Shown piece after piece: positions 1-5,714 of a stretch of 6,797 nt of DNA. The notes below the pieces were generated by a model. That model was not told the origin of the DNA, did no database searches, and saw nothing but the letters and a program-made list of their open reading frames with translations. Source of the stretch: an uncultured Flavobacterium sp. (GTDB lineage: Bacteria; Bacteroidota; Bacteroidia; Flavobacteriales; Flavobacteriaceae); contig NZ_CALBSN010000142.1 in assembly GCF_937967675.1 (NCBI RefSeq), positions 1 through 6,797 on the forward strand. Reading direction: 5' to 3'. How positions within the stretch are numbered: the first letter of the stretch is position 1; each line of letters starts with the position of its first letter. A program made the position numbers and the translations under genes.

Positions 1-140
1 TCTAATTTTTCATAAAACGCAATACATTCTTCATAAGTAGTGGATTGATTGCCATTACCACGTTCAAAAGGTGTGGTAAAATTGTTTTGTGAAAACACAG
101 AAATAGAGAAGAAAAGCAAACTTATTTTTAAAAAACGCAT
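1..140 (-). CDS. Secreted protein, probable M14 zinc carboxypeptidase (N-terminal fragment)
   Basis: Only the first 46 codons are in the window; the gene runs off the left edge. The reading starts at the ATG at 140-138. Residues 1-17 form a Sec signal peptide: basic MRFLK, a hydrophobic stretch rich in Leu, Phe, Ile and Ser, then VFS-Q as a likely signal peptidase I site. No lipobox Cys is present, so export to the periplasm or outside is expected rather than a lipoprotein. The mature start contains TTPFERGNGNQSTTYEE followed by an IAFYEKL helix. From memory this resembles the start of Bacteroidota M14 metallocarboxypeptidases (TTPFEKGNGNQT then a YEE segment). The zinc ligands and catalytic Glu lie outside the window, so the family call rests on this short stretch. 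A -7 promoter box lies just upstream, and the gene diverges from the helicase. Confidence 0.6.
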   Translation of the reverse strand, partial: MRFLKISLLFFSISVFSQNNFTTPFERGNGNQSTTYEECIAFYEKL

Positions 141-161
141 AGTTGAGTTTGATTTGATTTT

Positions 162-169
162 CAAAAATA
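162..169 (-). promoter_or_regulatory. Bacteroidota -7 promoter element for the left-edge secreted protein
   Basis: The minus strand reads TATTTTTG (TAnnTTTG consensus), ending 21 bases before the ATG at 140. A start of transcription near 155-158 would give a leader of roughly 15-18 bases. I see no clear TTG-type -33 box at the usual spacing, so the call rests on the -7 box and its position. Confidence 0.5.
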
Positions 170-223
170 AAGAATCTTTTTGAGGTAGAATTTTATAATT
201 CGTAATTTTTAATTAATTGGCTT

Positions 224-231
224 TATCTTTG
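224..231 (+). promoter_or_regulatory. Bacteroidota -7 promoter element for the helicase operon
   Basis: TATCTTTG matches the TAnnTTTG consensus. Its last base is only four bases before the helicase ATG at 236. Transcription in this phylum usually begins a few bases after the box, so the mRNA would start at or almost at the A of the start codon (leaderless). The -33 region is AT-rich without an obvious TTG. Confidence 0.55.
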
Positions 232-235
232 CCAC

Positions 236-1582
236 ATGAGTCAAAATCCATATTCCAACAATGTACTATTGAATCTTGGTATTCAAAGTTTAAACAAAAT
301 GCAAGAAGTAGCGCAACAAGCTATTTTGAATGAAGATAATGTGTTATTGCTTTCTCCAACAGGTTCGGGGAAAACGTTAGCTTTTTTATTGCCAATTTTT
401 CAATTATTAGATGAAGATGTAAAAGGTGTGCAATGCTTAATTTTAGTGCCATCACGCGAATTAGGTTTGCAAATTGAACAAGTTTGGAAAAAAATGGGAA
501 CGCACTACAAAGTTAATACGTGTTATGGAGGTCACTCGATAGAAACGGAATTCAAAAACTTAAGTAATCCGCCAGCGTTGTTAATTGGAACACCAGGAAG
601 AATTGCCGATCATATAGAACGAGGAATTTTTGCTACCGATAACATCAAAACCTATGTTTTAGACGAATTTGATAAATCGTTACAATTGGGTTTCCATGAG
701 GAGATGTCGTATATCATTGGAAAAATCACTAAAGTAAACAAACGTATTTTGGTTTCTGCGACTTCAGGTGTTGAAATTCCGAAATATACGAAGGTGGTCA
801 ATCCGAAAGTGTTGGATTTTATTCCAAAAGAAAAACAGAATGATAATTTAGATATTCGTATCGTATTTTCGAAATCTAAGGATAAAATTGATTCTTTGTT
901 TCAGTTGATTTGTTCTTTAAATTCAGAAGCTGCCATTATTTTTTGTAACCATAGAGAAGCAGTGGAACGTATTCATGATATGTTGACTCAAAAAGGCATT
1001 ATTTCTACGTTTTATCATGGTGGATTAGACCAAGACGAACGCGAACGTGCTTTGATTCAGTTTAGAAATGGTAGTGTTTCGTATTTGATTACGACCGATT
1101 TAGGTGCGAGAGGTTTGGATATTCCAGAAATGAAACACGTAATTCATTACCATTTACCCGCAAAAGAAGACGAATTCACACACCGAAACGGAAGAACCGC
1201 TCGTATGTTAGCCACCGGAACAGCTTATGTTTTGGTAAACGAAACCGAAAAGAAAGCCGATTATTTTGATTACGGAAAACCCCGTTTAGATGTTTCTTAT
1301 GCCAAATCATTACCAAAAGCGCCTTTATATCAAACGCTTTACATCAGCGGAGGAAAGAAAAACAAGTTGAATAAAATTGATATCGTTGGTTTCTTTTCAC
1401 AAAAAGGGAAACTAGAAAAAGACGATATTGGATTAATCGAAGTCAAAGATTTTATTTCGTTTGTAGCGGTGAAATATCCAAAAGTAAAATCGTTATTGCA
1501 AAACATCAAAGAGGAGAAAATGAAAGGGAAGAAGTATAAAATTGAAGTAGCGAGAAAGGTGATTAAGAAAGAGGAGGAGTAA
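236..1582 (+). CDS. DEAD-box ATP-dependent RNA helicase, DbpA-like
   Basis: This is a 448-aa RNA helicase that uses ATP to remodel RNA; by its C-terminal domain it probably acts on 23S rRNA during large-subunit assembly. RecA domain 1 shows a Q-motif Gln at about 23, Walker A PTGSGKT (41-47), PSREL (72-76), TPGR (119-122), motif II written DEFD (143-146) and SAT (174-176). RecA domain 2 shows TTDLGARGLD (286-295) and motif VI HRNGRTAR (316-323). Residues about 366-440, beginning LYISGGKKNKL, resemble the DbpA RNA-binding domain, which in E. coli DbpA recognises hairpin 92 of 23S rRNA. The length is close to E. coli DbpA (457 aa). The ATG at 236 is preferred because the Q motif starts soon after it; the next Met (residue 22) would cut into that motif. 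The family and the C-terminal domain are well supported, but orthology to dbpA is inferred. Confidence 0.93.
   Translation: MSQNPYSNNVLLNLGIQSLNKMQEVAQQAILNEDNVLLLSPTGSGKTLAFLLPIFQLLDEDVKGVQCLILVPSRELGLQIEQVWKKMGTHYKVNTCYGGHSIETEFKNLSNPPALLIGTPGRIADHIERGIFATDNIKTYVLDEFDKSLQLGFHEEMSYIIGKITKVNKRILVSATSGVEIPKYTKVVNPKVLDFIPKEKQNDNLDIRIVFSKSKDKIDSLFQLICSLNSEAAIIFCNHREAVERIHDMLTQKGIISTFYHGGLDQDERERALIQFRNGSVSYLITTDLGARGLDIPEMKHVIHYHLPAKEDEFTHRNGRTARMLATGTAYVLVNETEKKADYFDYGKPRLDVSYAKSLPKAPLYQTLYISGGKKNKLNKIDIVGFFSQKGKLEKDDIGLIEVKDFISFVAVKYPKVKSLLQNIKEEKMKGKKYKIEVARKVIKKEEE
1571..1579 (+). promoter_or_regulatory. Shine-Dalgarno-like site for the methyltransferase
   Basis: GAGGAGGAG encodes the last Glu residues of the helicase and lies four bases before the methyltransferase ATG at 1584. 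It is a strong purine-rich match to the 16S rRNA tail in a window where most genes have none. It supports this start and suggests translational coupling. Confidence 0.55.
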
Positions 1583-1583
1583 A

Positions 1584-2219
1584 ATGATTTCGCACAATTG
1601 TCCATTATGTAATTCCATAGCAACGCTTTTTTGCGAAAAGCCGAAACATTTGTTTTATAAATGTAATACTTGCGATGGCATTTTCAGACCAAAAGATACT
1701 TTCTTGACCGCTGAAGAAGAAAAAGCGCATTACGAAAAACACAACAATGATGTTTTTGATGAACGCTATCAAAACTTTGTTTCACCAATCGTAAATGCTG
1801 TTTTACAAGATTTTTCTCCAGAAGCTAATGGTTTGGATTTTGGTTCAGGAACAGGTCCGGTGATTGCTAAAATGTTGACGGATAAAGGCTATCAAGTACA
1901 GAATTACGATTTGTTTTTTGCGAATGATGTAGCACTTTTAAATCAAAAATACGATTACGTTTCGTGTTGTGAGGTAATGGAGCATTTTCATAAACCTTCC
2001 AAAGAATTTGAATTATTGAAAAGCTTACTACTTCCGAAAGGTAAATTATATTGCAAAACAGCCATTTACCACAATCAAACACCTTTTGAAAATTGGTATT
2101 ACAAAGATGATTTTACCCATGTTTTTATTTACCAACCCAAAACATTAGAATGGATAAAAAATGAATTCTACTTTTCGAATTTAATAATTAAAGAGAAATT
2201 GATTGTGTTTGAGAATTAA
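1584..2219 (+). CDS. Zinc-ribbon class I SAM-dependent methyltransferase
   Basis: This 211-aa protein transfers a methyl group from S-adenosylmethionine to an unknown substrate. Four cysteines in two CxxC pairs (C6, C9, C27, C30) form an N-terminal zinc-ribbon-like knuckle. A Rossmann-fold methyltransferase follows: motif I LDFGSGTG (84-91), an acidic residue after strand 2 (D109 in NYDLF), and EVMEHFHKP (130-138), typical of the Methyltransf_23 type. The segment WYYKDDFTHV (171-180) is a common late motif in this group. The start codon is one base after the helicase stop and is preceded by GGAGGAG, so the two are almost certainly co-transcribed and probably translationally coupled. There is no membrane segment, so it should be cytoplasmic. 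The pairing with an rRNA-type helicase hints at an RNA or ribosomal substrate, but the sequence does not show the target; methylation of a small molecule is equally possible. Confidence 0.88.
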   Translation: MISHNCPLCNSIATLFCEKPKHLFYKCNTCDGIFRPKDTFLTAEEEKAHYEKHNNDVFDERYQNFVSPIVNAVLQDFSPEANGLDFGSGTGPVIAKMLTDKGYQVQNYDLFFANDVALLNQKYDYVSCCEVMEHFHKPSKEFELLKSLLLPKGKLYCKTAIYHNQTPFENWYYKDDFTHVFIYQPKTLEWIKNEFYFSNLIIKEKLIVFEN

Positions 2220-2220
2220 A

Positions 2221-2278
2221 AACACGAATTTCACGAATTTCCACTAATCTTTTCGTGCTGATTTGTGAAATTCGTGTT
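2221..2278. repeat. Palindromic intergenic repeat, likely bidirectional terminator
   Basis: A perfect 14-bp inverted repeat has arms AACACGAATTTCAC (2221-2234) and GTGAAATTCGTGTT (2265-2278) separated by 30 bases. The left side also holds a tandem direct repeat of CACGAATTT (2223-2231 and 2232-2240), and CACGAA (2232-2237) can pair alternatively with TTCGTG (2252-2257). The element fills the gap between two convergent stop codons, 2219 on plus and 2285-2283 on minus. T-rich runs follow on both sides: 2286-2291 for plus transcripts and bases 2222-2218 read on minus. It may therefore stop transcription from both directions. CACGAATT-rich palindromes are, as I recall, common between flavobacterial genes, so it may be a dispersed REP-like element. 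Confidence 0.7.
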
Positions 2279-2282
2279 AAGT

Positions 2283-2741
2283 CTATTTTTTATCCAAAAC
2301 CGATTCTGGAACTAACTGAGAAATGTCGCCACCATTTCGCAATACATCACGTACAATACTCGAAGAAATGAACGAAGTTCGAGCAGCAGTTAATAAGAAA
2401 ACGGTTTCAATTTTCGACATTACACGATTGGTATGAGCAATGGCTTTTTCGAACTCAAAGTCGGCTGGGTTTCTTAGTCCACGTAAAATAAAATCTGCTT
2501 TTTCTTTTTTGCACAAATCAATCGTTAAACCTGAGTAAGTGATGACTTTTACTTTGGGTTCGTCTTTAAAAGCTTCTTCGATGAATCGTTTTCTATCTTC
2601 TAAGGAAAACATGTATTTTTTTTCGGCATTAACACCAATCGCTACAATTACTTCATCAAATAAAGAAACGCCTCTTTTGATAATATCGAAATGTCCGTTA
2701 GTAATTGGGTCAAACGAACCTGGAAATATTGCTTTTCTCAT
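2283..2741 (-). CDS. coaD: Phosphopantetheine adenylyltransferase
   Basis: CoaD catalyses the fourth step of coenzyme A synthesis in the cytoplasm, joining ATP and 4'-phosphopantetheine to give dephospho-CoA and pyrophosphate. The 152-aa protein is about the size of E. coli CoaD (159 aa) and has the family's nucleotidyltransferase motifs: GSFDPITNGH at 8-17 with the T/HxGH signature (T14, H17), KKYMFSLEDR around 41-50 with a substrate-binding Lys, LRGLR at 86-90, and ISSSIVRD at 125-132. The start MRKAIFPGSFDP is the usual N-terminus. The ATG lies three bases after the ddl stop codon, so it is the second gene of a ddl-coaD operon. The two enzymes are not in one pathway; the pairing looks like a conserved flavobacterial arrangement. 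The ISSSIVRD and TNGH motifs leave little doubt. Confidence 0.97.
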   Translation of the reverse strand: MRKAIFPGSFDPITNGHFDIIKRGVSLFDEVIVAIGVNAEKKYMFSLEDRKRFIEEAFKDEPKVKVITYSGLTIDLCKKEKADFILRGLRNPADFEFEKAIAHTNRVMSKIETVFLLTAARTSFISSSIVRDVLRNGGDISQLVPESVLDKK

Positions 2742-2744
2742 AGT

Positions 2745-3719
2745 TTATTTCTTTAAAGCCAATTCAATAGCGTTTTCAAATAATTCTGGTAATGAAATTC
2801 CAGCTTCGCGAGCCTGTTGTGGAAGAATACTTTCGGTTGTTAAACCTGGAATTGTATTCATTTCTAACATGTGTGGTTCGTTATTTACAATAATGAATTC
2901 ACTTCTCGAAAAACCTTTCATTTTTAATACTTCGTAAGCTCTTTTAGCAACCGTTTCGATTTTTGCTTTTAATTCATCCGAAATTCTGGCTGGCGTAATT
3001 TCTTTCGATTTGCCTAAATATTTCGCTTCGTAGTCGAAAAAGTCGTTTTCCGATACGATTTCGGTAATTGGTAAAACCGTAACAGTTCCTTTATAATTAA
3101 TTACACCAACTGAAACTTCTGTTCCGTCAAGGAAATTTTCAATAATGATTTCGTCGTCTTCTTTATAAGCGTTTTCAATAGCTGGAAGAAATTCTTCTCT
3201 AGTTTTCACTTTCGAAATTCCGAAACTTGAACCCGATTTATTTGGTTTTACAAAACAAGGTAAGCCCACTTTCGCTAAAATAGCATCTACTTTAATTTCG
3301 TCGCCTAAATTCAAATAATATGATTCTGCTGTTTTGATTCCGTAAGGCTTTAAAACCGATAACATATCGCGTTTATTGAATGTTAATGCTGCTTGATAAT
3401 AATCGCAAGAAGTTTGAGGAATATTTAATAATTCGAAATACGCTTGCATTAAACCATCTTCACCTGGCGTTCCGTGTATTGCATTAAAAACGACATCAAA
3501 ATTGATTTTTGAGCCATTAACCGTTACAGAAAAATCGTTTTTATCAACTGGGAATTCAGCATCATTTTCATCTACATACACCCATTTTTCTTTAAAAATA
3601 TGAATACGATACGGATTAAATTTATTGCGATTAATATTGTTAAATACAACATTTCCGCTGGTTAACGAAATTTTGTACTCGCTAGAGTAACCTCCCATGA
3701 TAATGGCAACGTTTTTCAT
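2745..3719 (-). CDS. ddl: D-alanine--D-alanine ligase
   Basis: Ddl is a cytoplasmic ATP-grasp enzyme that joins two D-alanines for the peptidoglycan stem peptide before MurF uses the dipeptide. The protein has 324 aa; E. coli DdlB has 306. Visible motifs are the N-terminal GGYSSEYKISL (9-19), HGTPGEDG (82-89), KPNKSGSSFGISK (158-170), DYEAKY (229-234) and LEMNTIPG (285-292). Aligned by hand to DdlB, the E15-S150-Y216 triad corresponds to E14, S164 and Y234. Keeping Tyr at 234 argues for D-Ala-D-Ala rather than D-Ala-D-Lac synthesis, where Phe is found. Two metal ligands are E286 and N288; the third appears to be Glu (E274) where DdlB has Asp257. A -7 promoter box lies 23 bases upstream of the ATG, and coaD follows at a 3-base gap. 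The gene is divergent from the PASTA-domain gene. Confidence 0.97.
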   Translation of the reverse strand: MKNVAIIMGGYSSEYKISLTSGNVVFNNINRNKFNPYRIHIFKEKWVYVDENDAEFPVDKNDFSVTVNGSKINFDVVFNAIHGTPGEDGLMQAYFELLNIPQTSCDYYQAALTFNKRDMLSVLKPYGIKTAESYYLNLGDEIKVDAILAKVGLPCFVKPNKSGSSFGISKVKTREEFLPAIENAYKEDDEIIIENFLDGTEVSVGVINYKGTVTVLPITEIVSENDFFDYEAKYLGKSKEITPARISDELKAKIETVAKRAYEVLKMKGFSRSEFIIVNNEPHMLEMNTIPGLTTESILPQQAREAGISLPELFENAIELALKK

Positions 3720-3742
3720 TTTGAAATTCTAAAAGTGATACA

Positions 3743-3750
3743 CAAAAATA
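3743..3750 (-). promoter_or_regulatory. Bacteroidota -7 promoter element for ddl-coaD
   Basis: The minus strand reads TATTTTTG, matching TAnnTTTG, and ends 23 bases before the ddl ATG. A transcript start near 3736-3739 would give a leader of about 17-20 bases. No convincing -33 TTG is visible at the usual distance. Confidence 0.5.
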
Positions 3751-3872
3751 CATTATTTATTGATAAGTATAGTGCTTTTGCAAGATTCTGAAAGAAATAT
3801 TTTAAATAAATACCCGTTTTAAAGTGTTAAGAAATGAAAATGAATTGCATCGAAATTTCTTTTTGAATTTTA

Positions 3873-3880
3873 TATCTTTG
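3873..3880 (+). promoter_or_regulatory. Bacteroidota -7 promoter element for the PASTA-rluD unit
   Basis: TATCTTTG matches TAnnTTTG and ends 17 bases before the ATG at 3898, giving an expected leader of about 10-13 bases with no Shine-Dalgarno. The nearest TTG upstream (3845-3847) is 25 bases away, wider than usual, so the -33 box is uncertain. The 178-base divergent region with ddl holds this promoter and the ddl promoter and nothing else I can recognise. Confidence 0.5.
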
Positions 3881-3897
3881 TCAAAATATCATTCTGT

Positions 3898-4551
3898 ATG
3901 AGTTTATTTAAATATTTAACTAGTAGAACTTTTTTTACTCAGGCATTTATAGCTTTTGCAATTGTTGTGGTTTTTACTTTTATAGTAATCCAATTACTTG
4001 ATTTTAGAACCAATCATGGGCAGGAAATAAAAGTGCCCGATTTATCTAAAATGAAATTAGAAATTGCAGAAGAGAAACTAAACGAATTAGATTTAGAAGT
4101 TTTTCTATTAGATACAGTCGAATTTAATGCCGATTTTCCACCTTTTACGATTTTAGAGCAAGATCCAAAAGCAGGAAGTTTGGTAAAAGATGGTCGTAAA
4201 GTCTATGTGAAATTAAATGCTGGTGAATTTACAGAAATTACTATTCCAGAATTTAAGGATAAAACGTTTCGACAAATTTCTGCAACCATAAAATCATTAA
4301 CTTTAAAAGAGGGGAAAATTACTTATAAACCTCACATTGCAAAAGATATTGTATTGCAAATTTTTCAAGATGGTAGACGATTGAGAGCAGGAGATAAGGT
4401 AAAGAAAAATTCGACATTAGATTTTGTTTTAGGCGATGGAAAAGAAGTGTTTAACGAAGAGACTTTTAGTTCTGAAGAACCAGCTGATACATTACCACCA
4501 ACAGAAGAAGTACAACCAGCAGAATTTAAAGAAGGAGATGGCGGATTATAA
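3898..4551 (+). CDS. Single-pass membrane protein with two PASTA domains
   Basis: This 217-aa protein has a short cytoplasmic N-terminus (MSLFKYLTSR), one transmembrane helix at about 12-35 rich in Phe, Ile and Val, then a region expected in the periplasm. That region has two PASTA-like repeats: about 42-109, with IKVPDLSKMKLEIAEEKL and ILEQDPKAGSLVKDG, and about 112-179, with ITIPEFKDKTFRQI, LQIFQDGRRLRAGDKVKKN and a closing beta strand. Residues 182-217 are an acidic, Pro/Glu-rich tail that is probably disordered. In Ser/Thr kinases and some penicillin-binding proteins, PASTA domains sense peptidoglycan or beta-lactams. No kinase, transpeptidase or other catalytic domain is present here, so it is a stand-alone PASTA protein. 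Its 3' end overlaps rluD by 14 bases, and it diverges from ddl, a peptidoglycan-precursor gene. A cell-wall sensing or scaffold role is inference. Confidence 0.9.
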   Translation: MSLFKYLTSRTFFTQAFIAFAIVVVFTFIVIQLLDFRTNHGQEIKVPDLSKMKLEIAEEKLNELDLEVFLLDTVEFNADFPPFTILEQDPKAGSLVKDGRKVYVKLNAGEFTEITIPEFKDKTFRQISATIKSLTLKEGKITYKPHIAKDIVLQIFQDGRRLRAGDKVKKNSTLDFVLGDGKEVFNEETFSSEEPADTLPPTEEVQPAEFKEGDGGL

Positions 4552-5575
4552 TGTAGGAACCGAACTCGAAGACGAGTTATACGAACATCATCGTTTTGAA
4601 GCAAGTAAAGGTCAATCGGCTTTGCGTGTGGATAAATTTTTGATGAACATGATTGAAAATACCACCCGAAATAAAATTCAACAAGCGGCTGAAAAAGGTT
4701 CGATTTTAGTGAATGATGTTCCTGTAAAATCGAATTACAAAGTAAAAGCTGGTGATGTTGTACGTTTAGTTTTAGCGCATCCAACTTACGAGCAATTACT
4801 AACACCCGAAAATATTCCGTTGGATATTGTGTATGAAGACGACCAATTGTTGGTGATTAACAAACCAGCCGGAATGGTAGTACATCCAGGTCACGGAAAT
4901 TATTCGGGAACTTTGGTGAATGCGTTAGCCTATCATTTTGAGAATTTACCCATGAACAGTTCGGAACGACCAGGTTTAGTGCATCGAATTGATAAGGACA
5001 CTTCAGGATTATTAGTGGTTGCGAAAACGGATTTTGCTATGGCATATTTGACTAAACAATTTGCTGAAAAAACTTCGGAAAGAGAATATGTTGCATTAGT
5101 TTGGGGAAATATTGAAGAAGAAGAAGGAACCGTGGAAGGTAACATTGGTCGTCATGACACGAATCGCATGCAAATGGCTGTTCATTCAGATGAAGAAAAA
5201 GGTAAGCCAGCAGTAACGCATTATAAAGTTTTAGAACGATTTGGATATGTTACTTTAGTTTCATGCCAATTAGAAACGGGAAGAACGCATCAGATTCGTG
5301 TTCATATGAAGCATATTGGTCATACGCTTTTTAATGACGAACGATATGGAGGTGATTCCATCTTGAAAGGAACGACGTTTACTAAATACAAGCAGTTTGT
5401 TGAGAATTGTTTCAAAGTGTTACCTAGACAAGCACTTCATGCCAAAACATTAGGATTTGAACATCCCATCACAAAGGAATTTTTACGTTTTGATTCTCCA
5501 ATTCCACAAGATTTACAAGAATGTATTGATAAATGGAGGGTTTATTCAAAAGCGCAAACATTTACAGAAGAATAA
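4538..5575 (+). CDS. rluD: 23S rRNA pseudouridine synthase, RluA/RluD family
   Basis: This 345-aa enzyme isomerises uridine to pseudouridine in RNA; RluD itself modifies helix 69 of 23S rRNA (positions 1911, 1915 and 1917 in E. coli). An S4 RNA-binding domain spans about 27-80 (LRVDKFLMNMI, KGSILVNDVPVKSNYKVKAGD). The catalytic domain follows, with INKPAGMVVHPGHGN (107-121), the signature GLVHRIDKDTSGLLVVAK (146-163) with catalytic Asp D152, and ETGRTHQIRVHMKHIGH (246-262). A segment around 275-295 is longer than in E. coli RluD (326 aa). The reading frame is open further upstream to 4436, but that part overlaps the PASTA gene and is not RluD-like. The ATG at 4538 gives MADYNVGTELEDELYEHHRF, and the next Met is inside the S4 domain. 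Assignment to RluD rather than RluA or RluC rests on the S4 domain and overall match. Confidence 0.93.
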   Translation: MADYNVGTELEDELYEHHRFEASKGQSALRVDKFLMNMIENTTRNKIQQAAEKGSILVNDVPVKSNYKVKAGDVVRLVLAHPTYEQLLTPENIPLDIVYEDDQLLVINKPAGMVVHPGHGNYSGTLVNALAYHFENLPMNSSERPGLVHRIDKDTSGLLVVAKTDFAMAYLTKQFAEKTSEREYVALVWGNIEEEEGTVEGNIGRHDTNRMQMAVHSDEEKGKPAVTHYKVLERFGYVTLVSCQLETGRTHQIRVHMKHIGHTLFNDERYGGDSILKGTTFTKYKQFVENCFKVLPRQALHAKTLGFEHPITKEFLRFDSPIPQDLQECIDKWRVYSKAQTFTEE

Positions 5576-5596
5576 AAGAAAATATTTAAAAATTAG

Positions 5597-5631
5597 AGCC
5601 TCCAAATTAAAAGATAGTTGGAGGTTTTTTT
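5597..5631 (+). terminator. Rho-independent terminator after rluD
   Basis: CCTCCAA (5599-5605) pairs perfectly with TTGGAGG (5618-5624) around a 12-base loop, followed immediately by seven T residues (5625-5631). A5597-G5598 can add an A-U and a G-U pair with the start of the T run. It lies 23 bases after the rluD stop and ends the PASTA-rluD transcript before the yaaA promoter. Confidence 0.9.
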
Positions 5632-5686
5632 ATGGCACTATAATTAAATCTTATAAAACTCATAAACCAACTTTTGTATATTTTCG

Positions 5687-5694
5687 TATTTTTG
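5687..5694 (+). promoter_or_regulatory. Bacteroidota -7 promoter element for yaaA
   Basis: TATTTTTG matches TAnnTTTG and ends 20 bases before the yaaA ATG at 5715. It lies downstream of the rluD terminator, so yaaA probably has its own transcript. A TTTTG at 5672-5676 is too close to serve as a usual -33 box. No OxyR- or PerR-like operator is recognisable. Confidence 0.5.
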
Positions 5695-5714
5695 AAAAAC
5701 AGAAATTAGAAACT

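Noticed and set aside
2539..2937. 132-aa plus-strand open frame
   Set aside because: It is antisense across the coaD-ddl junction and has no recognisable domain, whereas both minus-strand genes are certain.
2898..3720. Ddl as a D-Ala-D-Lac ligase (vancomycin-resistance type)
   Set aside because: The residue matching E. coli DdlB Tyr216 is Tyr (Y234 in DYEAKY). The Phe seen nearby (FFDY) corresponds to a different position, DdlB residue 210.
4436..4537. In-frame upstream extension of rluD by 34 codons
   Set aside because: It lies inside the PASTA coding region in another frame, is Lys/Gln/Asn-rich with no RluD similarity, and the ATG at 4538 gives a family-like N-terminus.
4365..4805. 146-aa minus-strand open frame
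   Set aside because: It is antisense to the PASTA gene and rluD, has no recognisable domain, and is explained as a shadow of those genes.
5457..5714. In-frame upstream extension of yaaA by 86 codons
   Set aside because: It crosses the 3' end of rluD, the terminator and the promoter box. Its sequence has no family similarity, and MKIVISPAKS is the normal YaaA start.
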